Assembly: GCA_002415485.1 (NCBI GenBank)
Contig: DHYU01000047.1
Span: forward strand, 1 to 8,655
DNA: 8,655 nt
DNA from: Proteobacteria bacterium UBA5122
GTDB taxonomy: Bacteria > Pseudomonadota > Gammaproteobacteria > Tenderiales > Tenderiaceae
Direction: 5' to 3'
Shown here: positions 1 through 7,082 of the stretch, piece by piece
How the letters are laid out: every line of letters begins with the position of its first letter
Numbering within the stretch: position 1 is the first letter of the stretch
Position numbers and translations under genes: made by a program
The notes under the pieces: generated by a model
Database searches by the model: none
What the model saw: only the letters and a program-made list of their open reading frames with translations
What the model was told of the DNA's origin: nothing

Positions 1-709
1 CAGAAGAAGAACCGTGCATAACCAAGTGAGTGTTAGGGATCACAGCGTGGATCTCTTTGATGCGGTCGATACGCAGAACAGCACCTGTTGGTGGCTTGGT
101 GAACTTGTAAGCACCGTGTGAAGTACCGATCGCAATTGCCAGCGCATCTACACCAGTCTTCTCTACGAAGTCTTTGGCTTCTTGTGGGTCAGTCAACAGT
201 TGTGAATGATCCAGCTCGCCTTCGGCACCGTGACCATCTTCTTCACCCATCATGCCGGTTTCCAGAGAACCCAGGCAGCCCAGCTCACCTTCTACAGACA
301 CACCGCAAGCATGCGCCATATCAACAACTTGCTTGGTCACATCTACGTTATATTCGTATGAAGAAGGCGTCTTGCCATCAGACATCAAAGAACCGTCCAT
401 CATGACAGAGCTGAAGCCTGACTGGATAGAACGCGCACAGATCGCTGGAGAAGCGCCGTGATCCTGGTGCATACAGATTGGCACTTCAGGATACATTTCG
501 ATCGCAGCAGAGATCAGGTGACGCAGGAAGGGCTCGCCCGCGTAAGAACGCGCACCGGCAGAACCTTGCATGATGACAGGCGCATCAACTGCCTTGGCAG
601 CCTTCATGATGGCGTGAACCTGTTCCATGTTGTTTACGTTGAATGCTGGCAGGCCGAAATCGTTTTCAGCAGCATAATCCAGCAACTGACGCATAGAAAT
701 AAGAGCCAT
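1..709 (-). CDS. fba: Class II fructose-1,6-bisphosphate aldolase, Calvin-type (3' end outside window)
   Basis: This cytosolic zinc enzyme reversibly joins dihydroxyacetone phosphate and glyceraldehyde 3-phosphate to give fructose 1,6-bisphosphate. In Calvin-cycle organisms it also makes sedoheptulose bisphosphate. The visible 236 residues start MALISMRQLL and continue with GLPAFNVNN (19-27). CMHQDHG (79-85) supplies the catalytic Asp83 and zinc ligand His84. Further motifs are SVMMDGS (101-107), VEGELGCLGSLETG (139-152), GTSHGAYKF (195-203) with metal ligand His198, and VMHGSSS (230-236) with zinc ligand His232. The pattern matches the CbbA/Fba branch of class IIA aldolases, normally about 350 residues, so roughly the last third is missing off the left edge. 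The ATG at 709 is preceded by a GAGGAG ribosome site. It is the last visible gene of the tkt-gap-pgk-pyk-fba row, 104 bp after pyk. Function is secure; the symbol could equally be cbbA. Confidence 0.97.
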   Translation of the reverse strand, partial: MALISMRQLLDYAAENDFGLPAFNVNNMEQVHAIMKAAKAVDAPVIMQGSAGARSYAGEPFLRHLISAAIEMYPEVPICMHQDHGASPAICARSIQSGFSSVMMDGSLMSDGKTPSSYEYNVDVTKQVVDMAHACGVSVEGELGCLGSLETGMMGEEDGHGAEGELDHSQLLTDPQEAKDFVEKTGVDALAIAIGTSHGAYKFTKPPTGAVLRIDRIKEIHAVIPNTHLVMHGSSS

Positions 710-800
710 TTTAATCTCCTCAAACTTAACTAAATGTCGTTACAAAAAATTTCGGTCTCGGTTGGCGACACACGCCTTGCGCGACCTAAAACACTGTTCC

Positions 801-815
801 AAGGCTTAATGCCTT
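801..815 (-). terminator. Small hairpin overlapping the pyk stop
   Basis: AAGGC (801-805) and GCCTT (811-815) pair over 5 bp with a 5-nt loop, overlapping the TAA stop of pyk. A TTTT occurs 10 nt further along the transcript. The stem is short, so a terminator role is doubtful. It is listed because every gap in this row has a repeat at this place. Confidence 0.25.
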
Positions 816-2256
816 AGACGGGTTCGTGCATATCACCAACGCGCACGATCTTCATCGCATTGGTACCACCCATCTCACCGATCAAGTCACCCTTGGTGAT
901 AATCACCAGATCACCATCACGCACGGCACCACGACGCTTGAGCTCTTCTACGGCCTCAAGATTGATCACCGGATGCTCGGTCGAGGGCACTTCAAAGCTC
1001 ACTGGGCAGACGCCACGATACAATGTGACCTTGCGACGAGTACTGACGTGTGGTGTCAAGGCATAGATCGGGATCGCCGAACTGATGCGCGACATCCACA
1101 GCGCGGTCGCACCCGACTCTGTCAGTGACGCAATCGCCTTCACACCCAGATGGTTGGCTGCATACATCGCCGACATCGCGATCGCCTCATCAATGCGCCC
1201 AAAACGCGAATTGATACGGTGATCAGAGGTCACCGCCAGTGATTCTTTTTCAGCCGAAATACAGATGCGCGCCATCGCCGCCACGGCCTTGGCCGGGTAT
1301 TTACCCGCCGCAGTCTCGGCTGACAGCATCACCGCATCGGTCCCATCCAGTACCGCATTGGCAACGTCAAACACCTCTGCACGTGTCGGAATCGGGTTTT
1401 CGATCATGCTCTCCATCATCTGGGTCGCAGTGATGACCACACGGTTCATCTCACGAGCCATCTTGATCAGGCGCTTTTGCACGGCTGGCAGTTCGGCATC
1501 GCCGATCTCCACACCCAGGTCACCACGCGCAATCATGATCGCATCGGAGGCAGCAATGATCTCTTCGATATCCTCGATTGCTTCAGCACGCTCGATCTTG
1601 GCCACGATACCGCCCTGGCCACCCGCCTTGCGCAGCAATTCGCGGGCCTGATGCACGTCAGCGGCCGTGCGCGGGAACGAGATCGCAACATAATCCGCCT
1701 GCATCTCTGCCGCAGTAATAATGTCTTGTTTGTCTTTTTCGGTCAGTGCCGCAGCAGACAAACCACCACCTTGACGGTTAATGCCTTTGTTGTTCGACAG
1801 AGCGCCGCCAACCAGCACTTTACAAATCACCTCAGCGCCGGCGACTTCTTCTACCCACAGTACCACGCGACCATCATCCAGCAGCAAGGTGTCGCCACGG
1901 CTAACGTCTTCGGGCAAGGTTTTATAAGTCAGGCCGACGCGCTCCTGGTCACCATCATCACGACCCAGGGCAGCATCCAGGACAAAGCGTTGACCTTCTT
2001 CGAGGAAGATCTTGCCATCCTTAAAACGATCGATACGGATCTTTGGACCTTGCAGATCCGCCAATACGCCGACCTGGCGGCCATGTGCGCGAGCGCGGTT
2101 GCGGACGTTCTCGGCACGATTGATATGGTCCTGTGCAGAACCATGTGAAAAATTAGCGCGGACTACATCCACTCCAGCCTGGATCAGTTCATCCAGTGTA
2201 TTGGGGTTGTCGGTAGCCGGTCCCAATGTTGCGACGATCTTAGTGCGTCTAAACAT
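814..2256 (-). CDS. pyk: Pyruvate kinase, PykA-like
   Basis: Pyruvate kinase converts phosphoenolpyruvate and ADP to pyruvate and ATP, the last step of glycolysis. Counting from the ATG at 2256 it has 480 residues, the usual bacterial length. Motifs in order are RRTKIVATLGPATD (3-16), VVRANFSHG (31-39) with substrate-binding Arg33, LQGPKIR (68-74), the B-domain LLLDDGRV (124-131), and SNNKGIN (154-160). IVAKIERAEAI (217-227) carries catalytic Lys220 and metal ligand Glu222, MIARGDLGVEIG (241-252) carries metal ligand Asp246, and TATQMMESM (276-284) follows. The KIERAEAI and GDxEL segments resemble E. coli PykA (AMP-responsive type) more than PykF. That subtype call is inference. The start is uncertain: the frame stays open to a TTG at 2268 four codons upstream. 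The ATG fits family N-termini, but neither start has a strong ribosome site. It lies 92 bp after pgk and 104 bp before fba, in the same direction. Confidence 0.97.
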   Translation of the reverse strand: MFRRTKIVATLGPATDNPNTLDELIQAGVDVVRANFSHGSAQDHINRAENVRNRARAHGRQVGVLADLQGPKIRIDRFKDGKIFLEEGQRFVLDAALGRDDGDQERVGLTYKTLPEDVSRGDTLLLDDGRVVLWVEEVAGAEVICKVLVGGALSNNKGINRQGGGLSAAALTEKDKQDIITAAEMQADYVAISFPRTAADVHQARELLRKAGGQGGIVAKIERAEAIEDIEEIIAASDAIMIARGDLGVEIGDAELPAVQKRLIKMAREMNRVVITATQMMESMIENPIPTRAEVFDVANAVLDGTDAVMLSAETAAGKYPAKAVAAMARICISAEKESLAVTSDHRINSRFGRIDEAIAMSAMYAANHLGVKAIASLTESGATALWMSRISSAIPIYALTPHVSTRRKVTLYRGVCPVSFEVPSTEHPVINLEAVEELKRRGAVRDGDLVIITKGDLIGEMGGTNAMKIVRVGDMHEPV

Positions 2257-2308
2257 ATGCGATGTCAATTTGCTCTTTCTGTTTATCTAATTCTTATGTC
2301 AAAACCAC

Positions 2309-2335
2309 CAGACCCCGGTAATGAGCCGGGGTCTG
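2309..2335 (-). terminator. Hairpin after pgk, probable weak intrinsic terminator
   Basis: CAGACCCCGG (2309-2318) and CCGGGGTCTG (2326-2335) form a perfect GC-rich 10-bp stem with a 7-nt loop, 13 nt after the pgk stop. On the minus strand it is followed by GTGGTTTTGAC, a short T4 tract. It is the strongest of the operon hairpins and could reduce transcription into pyk and fba. Confidence 0.6.
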
Positions 2336-2348
2336 CATGATCATCTTT

Positions 2349-3527
2349 TTAACCTGCAGCGCGCTCTTCAAGGATCGCAACTGCTGGCAGTTTTTTGCCT
2401 TCCAGGAACTCCAGGAACGCGCCACCGCCAGTTGAGATGTACGATACTTTATCAGCGATACCGTACTTATCAACTGCAGCCAGGGTATCACCACCACCAG
2501 CGATAGAGAATGCTGGTGAATCGGCAATCGCCATAGAGATGGCCTTGGTACCTTCACCGAATTGGTCGAACTCAAATACACCCACCGGGCCATTCCATAC
2601 GATGGTGCCCGCAGACTTCAGGATCTCAGCCAGGGCCTTGGCACTGTCTGGACCGATGTCGAAGATCATGTCGTCATTCGATACTTCACTCACTGACTTC
2701 AGTTCAGCGGCAGCAGTCTCTGAAAACTCTTTACCGCAAATCACATCGGTCGGAACCGGGATGTCACCACCACGCGCCTTGGCATCGGCTGTCAGTTTGT
2801 TACAGGTCTCGATCAGGTCGGCTTCGTACAAAGACTTGCCAACGTTGTTGCCCGAAGCAGCGATGAAGGTATTCGCAATACCGCCACCAACGATCAGCTG
2901 GTCAACGATCTTGGACAAAGACTCCAGAACAGTCAGCTTGGTAGAGACCTTGGAACCACCGACGATGGCGACCATTGGGCGAGCTGGATTGTCCAGCGCC
3001 TTGCCCAGTGCGTCCAGTTCAGCAGCCAACAAAGGACCAGCACAGGCAGTCGGCGCGAACTTGGCGACACCGTGAGTTGAACCTTCGGCGCGGTGGGCTG
3101 TACCAAACGCGTCCATGACGAAGATATCGCACAGTGCTGCGTATTTTTTGGCCAGGTCGTCGTTGTTTTTCTTTTCGCCCTTGTTAAAACGGACGTTTTC
3201 AAACAGCACCACTTCACCAGCAGCAACGTCGATACCACCCAAATACTCTTTCGCCAAACGCACAGAGCTGCCCAACAGTGATGCCAGGTGATCAGCCACA
3301 GGCTGCATGGAATTCTCTTCGCTGTAAACACCCTCTTCAGGGCGACCCAGATGCGACATGACCATGACCTTGGCGCCAGCTTTCACGGCATGCTCAATGG
3401 TCGGCAGAGTGGCACGGATACGGGCATCGCTAGTGACCTTGCCGCCTTTTACCGGCACGTTCAGGTCGGCACGGATCAATACACGTTTGCCAGCCAAATC
3501 GAGGTCAGTCATCTTAATTACAGACAT
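2349..3527 (-). CDS. pgk: Phosphoglycerate kinase
   Basis: This cytosolic enzyme moves phosphate between 1,3-bisphosphoglycerate and ADP, making ATP in glycolysis or consuming it in gluconeogenesis and the Calvin cycle. The 392-residue protein is full length for a bacterial Pgk. The N-domain, which binds phosphoglycerate, has RADLNVP (19-25), SHLGRP (58-63), FENVRFNKGE (109-118) and DAFGTAHR (139-146). The C-domain, which binds nucleotide, has VGGSKV (189-194), WNGPVGVFE (311-319), GGGDT (344-348) and STGGGAFLEFLEGKKLP (365-381). The ATG at 3527 follows an AGGAG ribosome site. It sits 118 bp after gap and 92 bp before pyk on the same strand. The gap-pgk pairing is the classical order, and the two enzymes share 1,3-bisphosphoglycerate. 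Nothing about the protein is unusual. Confidence 0.98.
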   Translation of the reverse strand: MSVIKMTDLDLAGKRVLIRADLNVPVKGGKVTSDARIRATLPTIEHAVKAGAKVMVMSHLGRPEEGVYSEENSMQPVADHLASLLGSSVRLAKEYLGGIDVAAGEVVLFENVRFNKGEKKNNDDLAKKYAALCDIFVMDAFGTAHRAEGSTHGVAKFAPTACAGPLLAAELDALGKALDNPARPMVAIVGGSKVSTKLTVLESLSKIVDQLIVGGGIANTFIAASGNNVGKSLYEADLIETCNKLTADAKARGGDIPVPTDVICGKEFSETAAAELKSVSEVSNDDMIFDIGPDSAKALAEILKSAGTIVWNGPVGVFEFDQFGEGTKAISMAIADSPAFSIAGGGDTLAAVDKYGIADKVSYISTGGGAFLEFLEGKKLPAVAILEERAAG

Positions 3528-3606
3528 GGAGCTTCTCCTGATGTTTATTTGAAAGAAATTTGATCAAGCTTGCGTGCCTCAGCAAATGTCTCTCTGGCAA
3601 AGACAG

Positions 3607-3634
3607 AAGGCATGGGAGCGAGCCCCCATGCCTT
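3607..3634 (-). terminator. Hairpin in the gap-pgk gap
   Basis: AAGGCATGGG (3607-3616) and CCCATGCCTT (3625-3634) form a perfect 10-bp stem 11 nt after the gap stop. The transcript continues CTGTCTTTGCC, a poor U-tract. A weak terminator or a 3' stabiliser for an abundant gap message are both plausible. Readthrough into pgk, about 80 nt further on, is expected. Confidence 0.55.
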
Positions 3635-3645
3635 TCGTGTATCGC

Positions 3646-4650
3646 TTAGTTAGCCGCGACGTGACGCACAAAGCGCATCATGTTGCAGGTGTAACCGTAC
3701 TCGTTGTCGTACCAGGCAACCAGCTTAACAAAAGTACCATCCAGAGCAATACCAGCCTCTGCATCGAAGATAGAAGAGTAGCTGTTACCACGGAAGTCAG
3801 TAGAAACAACCTTCTCGTCTGTGTATGCCAGGGTCTCACCGATACCTGGTTGTTGAGAAGCAGCCTTAACCGCAGCGCAGATATCTGCGTAAGAAGCTGA
3901 TTTTTCCAGCTCTACAGTCAGGTCAACCACAGATACGTCAGAGGTAGGTACGCGGAACGCCATACCGGTCAACTTGCCCTTCAGAGAAGGCAGAACCACA
4001 CCTACGGCCTTGGCAGCACCAGTAGAAGAAGGAATGATGTTTTCCAGGATACCGCGACCACCGCGCCAGTCCTTAGAAGAAGGACCGTCTACAGTCTTTT
4101 GAGTCGCAGTTGCAGCGTGAACAGTCGACATCAGACCACGCTTGATACCGAAGTTCTCGTGGATAACCTTGGCCAGAGGCGCCAAGCAGTTAGTAGTACA
4201 AGATGCAGCAGAAACGATGGCTTGGCCAGCGTAAGTCTCGTGGTTAACACCATAGACGAACATTGGAGTCGCGTCTTTGGAAGGTGCAGATTGAACAACC
4301 TTCTTCGCGCCTGCAGCGATGTGCGCTTGGCAAGTCTCTTCAGTCAGGAAGAAACCAGTACATTCCAGAACGATATCAACACCTACATCGCCCCATTTCA
4401 GGTCAGCAGGGTTACGCTCAGCAGTCAGGCGAACCTTCTTGCCGTTCACGATCAGAGCACCGTTATCAACAGACACGTCGCCATCGAAACGACCATGAAC
4501 TGAGTCATACTTCAACATATAAGCCAGGTAGTCCGCATCCAACAGGTCGTTGATTGCGACAACTTCCATATCTGGGAAGTCTTTAGCGATTGCACGGAAG
4601 GCCATACGACCGATACGGCCGAAACCGTTGATACCAATTTTAATTGCCAT
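3646..4650 (-). CDS. gap: Glyceraldehyde-3-phosphate dehydrogenase, type I
   Basis: The enzyme oxidises and phosphorylates glyceraldehyde 3-phosphate to 1,3-bisphosphoglycerate, or runs in reverse in carbon fixation and gluconeogenesis. It has 334 residues, full length for the family. The N-terminal Rossmann motif is INGFGRIGR (7-15). AINDLLDADYLAYMLKYDS (32-50) places Asp35 where NAD-specific enzymes hold the adenosine ribose, so NAD rather than NADP is expected. That coenzyme call is inference. The catalytic motif ASCTTNC (149-155) has Cys151, and the base His178 lies in TVHAATATQK (176-185). KDWRGGRG (193-200) and WYDNEYGY near the C-terminus are typical. The sequence closely resembles E. 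coli GapA. The ATG at 4650 follows an AAGGAG ribosome site (4664-4659, minus strand). It is the second gene of the row, 59 bp after tkt. Confidence 0.98.
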   Translation of the reverse strand: MAIKIGINGFGRIGRMAFRAIAKDFPDMEVVAINDLLDADYLAYMLKYDSVHGRFDGDVSVDNGALIVNGKKVRLTAERNPADLKWGDVGVDIVLECTGFFLTEETCQAHIAAGAKKVVQSAPSKDATPMFVYGVNHETYAGQAIVSAASCTTNCLAPLAKVIHENFGIKRGLMSTVHAATATQKTVDGPSSKDWRGGRGILENIIPSSTGAAKAVGVVLPSLKGKLTGMAFRVPTSDVSVVDLTVELEKSASYADICAAVKAASQQPGIGETLAYTDEKVVSTDFRGNSYSSIFDAEAGIALDGTFVKLVAWYDNEYGYTCNMMRFVRHVAAN

Positions 4651-4672
4651 AGTTTTAGCTCCTTAAAATGAA

Positions 4673-4698
4673 TCGAGCCCACCTTGCAGCAGGCTCGA
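4673..4698 (-). terminator. Hairpin in the tkt-gap gap
   Basis: TCGAGCC (4673-4679) and GGCTCGA (4692-4698) are exact reverse complements. On the transcript the 7-bp stem falls 11 nt after the tkt stop and is followed by TTCATTTT and then the gap ribosome site. The U-rich tail is interrupted, so partial termination or an RNA-processing or stability role is more likely than a full stop. Confidence 0.45.
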
Positions 4699-4709
4699 CT
4701 TAGTTTGAA

Positions 4710-6698
4710 TTATTTACCCAGCACTCGGTTGGCAGTCGCAACCACGTTCTCAACGGTGAAGCCGAATTCTTTAAACAGCTGACCTGCAGGTGCAGATTCG
4801 CCGAAAGACTTCATTGCTACGACGCCACCATCGATACCGACGTACTTGTACCATGACTGGTCTACGCCAGCTTCCACGGCAACACGCTTCACGCCTGGGA
4901 TCAAAACAGAGTCTTTGTATGCCTGGTCTTGCGCATCATAGGCGCAGCATGAAGGCATGGAGACAACACGCACCTTCGCATTGATTGCAGCTGCTGCATC
5001 CACCGCCAGACCAACTTCTGAACCGGTTGCGATCAGGATCAGATCCGGCTTGCCGTCACAATCCTTCAATACGTAACCACCCTTCTCGATATTCTTGACC
5101 TGCTCCGCAGTACGCTGCATTGGCGTCAGGTTTTGACGAGAGAAGACCAGCGCTGTCGGCGCATTGCCGCGCAACATCGCCATCTTCCAGGACACGGCAG
5201 ACTCAACCGCATCACAACCGCGCCATGTTTGGAAGTTAGGGATCACGCGCATGGTTGCCAATTGCTCAACCGGTTGGTGAGTCGGGCCGTCTTCACCCAG
5301 ACCGATAGAGTCATGCGTGAATACATAGACAGTACCGATCTTCATTAGCGCAGACATACGCAGTGCATTACGCATGAATTCCATGAACATGAAGAAGGTG
5401 CCGCCGTAAACCTTGAAGCCACCGTGCAGAACCATACCGTTCATCATGTGCGCCATACCGAACTCACGTACACCCCAAGAGATGTAATTGCCGTTGGCGT
5501 TTTCGCGATTCACTTTCACAGTGCCCGACCAGTTGGTCAGGTTAGAACCTGTCAGGTCAGCAGAGCCCCCGAACAGCTCTGGCAACAGCGGGCCCATCGC
5601 TTCGATCGCGTTTTGAGATGCCTTGCGAGATGCGATGTTAGGCATGTCAGCCTGAGTCTTGGCGATGAATTTATCCATCTCCACTGCAAAGTTGGCAGGC
5701 AGTTCACCGGCCATACGACGCTCAAACTCAGCCGCTTCAGCTGGGTATGCGGCGCGATATGCTGCAAACTTCTTATCCCACGCAGCATTATCAGCAGCGC
5801 CTTGTTCTTTGTGGTCCCAACCTGCATAGACATCTGCCGGGATTTCGAAAGGCGCGTGATTCCAGCCCAGGTTGCTACGGGTCGCGGCGATTTCAGCATC
5901 GCCCAGCGGCGCACCGTGGCAGTCGTGGGTACCGGCCAGATTTGGAGAACCGAAACCGATAGTGGTACGGGTACAAATCAGGGTCGGACGATCGTTGACA
6001 GACTTGGCTTCTTTGATCGCCGCATCAATTGCAGCGGCATCGTGGCCATCCACGTTGCGGATAACATGCCAGTCATAAGATTCGAAACGACCAGCAACGT
6101 CTTTTTCCATCCAGTCGCTGATATGACCATCGATCGAGATATCGTTGTCATCCCAGAACGCAATCAGCTTGCCCAGACCCAAGGTACCGGCCATTGCGCA
6201 CGCTTCGTGCGACAGACCTTCCATCAAGCAACCGTCACCCATGAATACATAGGTATGGTGATCAACGATGTCGTGGCCTGGCTTGTTGAATTGCGCTGCC
6301 AGGGTGCGCTCAGCGATCGCCATACCAACGGCATTGGTGATGCCCTGACCCAGAGGACCTGTGGTGGTTTCGATACCGTCGGCATAACCGTACTCAGGGT
6401 GGCCGGCAGTCTTGGCATGCAGCTGACGGAAGTTCTTGATGTCTTCCATGCTCAGGTTGAAGCCAGTCAGGTGCAACAGAGAATAAATCAGCATAGAGCC
6501 GTGACCATTGGACAGCACAAAGCGGTCACGATCAGCCCATTTGGCATTGGTAGGGTTGTACTTCATGTGGCCGTTCCACAGTACTTCGGCGATGTCCGCC
6601 ATCCCCATTGGCGCACCTGGGTGACCAGACTTGGCCTTTTGTACTGCATCCATACTTAATGCACGAATGGCATTCGCTAGGTCTCTACGAGAGGGCAT
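4710..6698 (-). CDS. tkt: Transketolase
   Basis: Transketolase moves two-carbon ketol units between sugar phosphates using thiamine diphosphate, linking glycolysis to the pentose phosphate pathway and to Calvin-cycle regeneration. The 662-residue protein is full length. The cofactor domain has KSGHPGAPMG (23-32) with His26, SNGHGSML (63-70) with His66, TTGPLGQG (112-119), and the TPP/metal motif GDGCLMEG (155-162) to DDNDISIDG (183-191). GTHDCHGAPLG (256-266) carries His258 and His261. The pyrimidine-binding domain has GGSADLTGSN (377-386), the catalytic Glu412 in REFGM, THDSIGLGEDGPTHQP (461-476) and SRQNLTP (520-526). The C-terminal domain reads ATGSEVGLAV (557-566), then MPSCCAYDAQ, where E. 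coli has a TD pair in place of the CC. The ATG at 6698 follows GAGGAG. It is the first gene of the minus-strand row and faces away from metK. Confidence 0.98.
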   Translation of the reverse strand: MPSRRDLANAIRALSMDAVQKAKSGHPGAPMGMADIAEVLWNGHMKYNPTNAKWADRDRFVLSNGHGSMLIYSLLHLTGFNLSMEDIKNFRQLHAKTAGHPEYGYADGIETTTGPLGQGITNAVGMAIAERTLAAQFNKPGHDIVDHHTYVFMGDGCLMEGLSHEACAMAGTLGLGKLIAFWDDNDISIDGHISDWMEKDVAGRFESYDWHVIRNVDGHDAAAIDAAIKEAKSVNDRPTLICTRTTIGFGSPNLAGTHDCHGAPLGDAEIAATRSNLGWNHAPFEIPADVYAGWDHKEQGAADNAAWDKKFAAYRAAYPAEAAEFERRMAGELPANFAVEMDKFIAKTQADMPNIASRKASQNAIEAMGPLLPELFGGSADLTGSNLTNWSGTVKVNRENANGNYISWGVREFGMAHMMNGMVLHGGFKVYGGTFFMFMEFMRNALRMSALMKIGTVYVFTHDSIGLGEDGPTHQPVEQLATMRVIPNFQTWRGCDAVESAVSWKMAMLRGNAPTALVFSRQNLTPMQRTAEQVKNIEKGGYVLKDCDGKPDLILIATGSEVGLAVDAAAAINAKVRVVSMPSCCAYDAQDQAYKDSVLIPGVKRVAVEAGVDQSWYKYVGIDGGVVAMKSFGESAPAGQLFKEFGFTVENVVATANRVLGK

Positions 6699-6733
6699 AA
6701 AACTCTCCTCAAATCTTCTTAAAGTGTGATTAA

Positions 6734-6761
6734 ATTAAATAAAAACAAAACGTTACAGCAA
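6734..6761 (-). promoter_or_regulatory. Candidate proximal promoter for tkt
   Basis: On the minus strand TTGCTG (6761-6756) is followed after a 16-bp T-rich spacer by TTTAAT (6739-6734), a 5/6 match to the -10. Only three bases of the -35 match consensus. Transcription would begin near 6727, giving a leader of about 29 nt that includes the ribosome site. This is a weak call and competes with the TATAAT at 6867-6862. Confidence 0.3.
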
Positions 6762-6797
6762 ATTCGGTTACCGCATTCAGTCATTGACGAGCGCGAA

Positions 6798-6831
6798 AGC
6801 GCGCAATGGTATCACATTTGGGAGCGCGCAA
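6798..6831. repeat. Direct repeat AGCGCGCAA, two copies 25 bp apart
   Basis: AGCGCGCAA occurs at 6798-6806 and 6823-6831, inside the tkt leader if the distal -10 is used. The first copy overlaps a 5-bp hairpin (6791-6804), and the second lies just before the ATGCGCCGCAT palindrome. Its role is unknown. A regulator site or simple local GC bias are both possible. Confidence 0.4.
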
Positions 6832-6861
6832 CATGCGCCGCATAACCAATGAACACGATGT

Positions 6862-6867
6862 ATTATA
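6862..6867 (-). promoter_or_regulatory. Candidate distal -10 box for tkt
   Basis: On the minus strand this reads TATAAT, a perfect -10, within a TTTTTATAATAC context. No good -35 hexamer lies 16-19 bp upstream, so an activator may be needed or the match may be chance. If used, the tkt leader would be about 155 nt. Confidence 0.35.
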
Positions 6868-6938
6868 AAAATCAATGAGATAGCGAAGAGGTCGCTCGCC
6901 CCTAGCACTCAATCACTCAGCCATTCTCGAGCGAGGGC

Positions 6939-6956
6939 ACACAGTTATACCTGTGT
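6939..6956. promoter_or_regulatory. 18-bp near-perfect palindrome upstream of metK (operator candidate)
   Basis: ACACAG (6939-6944) pairs with CTGTGT (6951-6956). The central TATA (6946-6949) is also self-complementary, so 8 of 9 position pairs match and only T6945/C6950 fails. The centre lies 55 bp upstream of the centre of the 6996-7009 palindrome. Size and symmetry suit a dimeric transcription factor. No hairpin role is obvious because it lies upstream of the metK promoter. Confidence 0.45.
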
Positions 6957-6995
6957 CAGCGCCAGCCAGCAAGCCTTAAACCCAATCAAAACTGA

Positions 6996-7009
6996 ACAAC
7001 AGGTGTTGT
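6996..7009. promoter_or_regulatory. Palindrome overlapping metK -35 (operator candidate)
   Basis: ACAACA (6996-7001) and TGTTGT (7004-7009) are exact reverse complements around a GG centre. The right arm covers the first four bases of the proposed -35 box (7006-7011), where a bound repressor would block RNA polymerase. The regulator is not identifiable from the sequence. Confidence 0.45.
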
Positions 7010-7035
7010 ACCTTCATCCCACTTGTCTATAGAAT
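7006..7035 (+). promoter_or_regulatory. Candidate sigma-70 promoter for metK
   Basis: TTGTAC (7006-7011) is a 4/6 match to the -35 consensus. TAGAAT (7030-7035) is a 5/6 match to the -10 with an 18-bp spacer. The overlapping TATAGA (7028-7033) gives a 16-bp spacer. Transcription would begin near 7042, leaving a leader of about 50 nt. It is the best-spaced pair upstream of metK, but it has not been tested. Confidence 0.6.
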
Positions 7036-7076
7036 GTGCCGCTTGCTGATGGCAGCGAATTACATTATTTCCGAAC

Positions 7077-7082
7077 AGGAGG
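7077..7082 (+). promoter_or_regulatory. metK Shine-Dalgarno that decides the start
   Basis: AGGAGG lies 11 nt before the ATG at 7094, slightly far but strong. No comparable site precedes the in-frame upstream ATGs at 7034 and 7049, so it favours the 386-residue MetK beginning MSNNYLFTSES. Confidence 0.75.

Noticed and set aside
744..805. Standard intrinsic terminator between pyk and fba using the T6 on the minus strand (749-744)
   Set aside because: The nearest stem (GGCG/CGCC, 4 bp) ends more than 10 nt before the T-run, so the geometry is wrong, and fba follows in the same direction.
1477..2148. 223-codon open frame on the plus strand, antisense to pyk
   Set aside because: It is contained in the conserved pyk gene, has no family motif, and is best explained as a shadow frame.
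2297..2302. Perfect TTGACA on the minus strand between pgk and pyk, as a pyk promoter
   Set aside because: No acceptable -10 hexamer occurs 16-18 bp downstream. The nearest AT-rich candidates are only about 11 bp away.
2395..3075. 226-codon open frame on the plus strand, antisense to pgk
   Set aside because: It is fully inside pgk, and its low-complexity Ser/Pro/Ala-rich translation is typical of an antisense shadow.
5424..6659. 411-codon open frame on the plus strand, antisense to tkt
   Set aside because: It lies wholly within tkt, whose protein is conserved throughout. The translation has no recognisable motif and is rich in His, Arg, Val and Thr, as expected from the reverse complement of a codon-biased gene. 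No ribosome site or promoter was seen.
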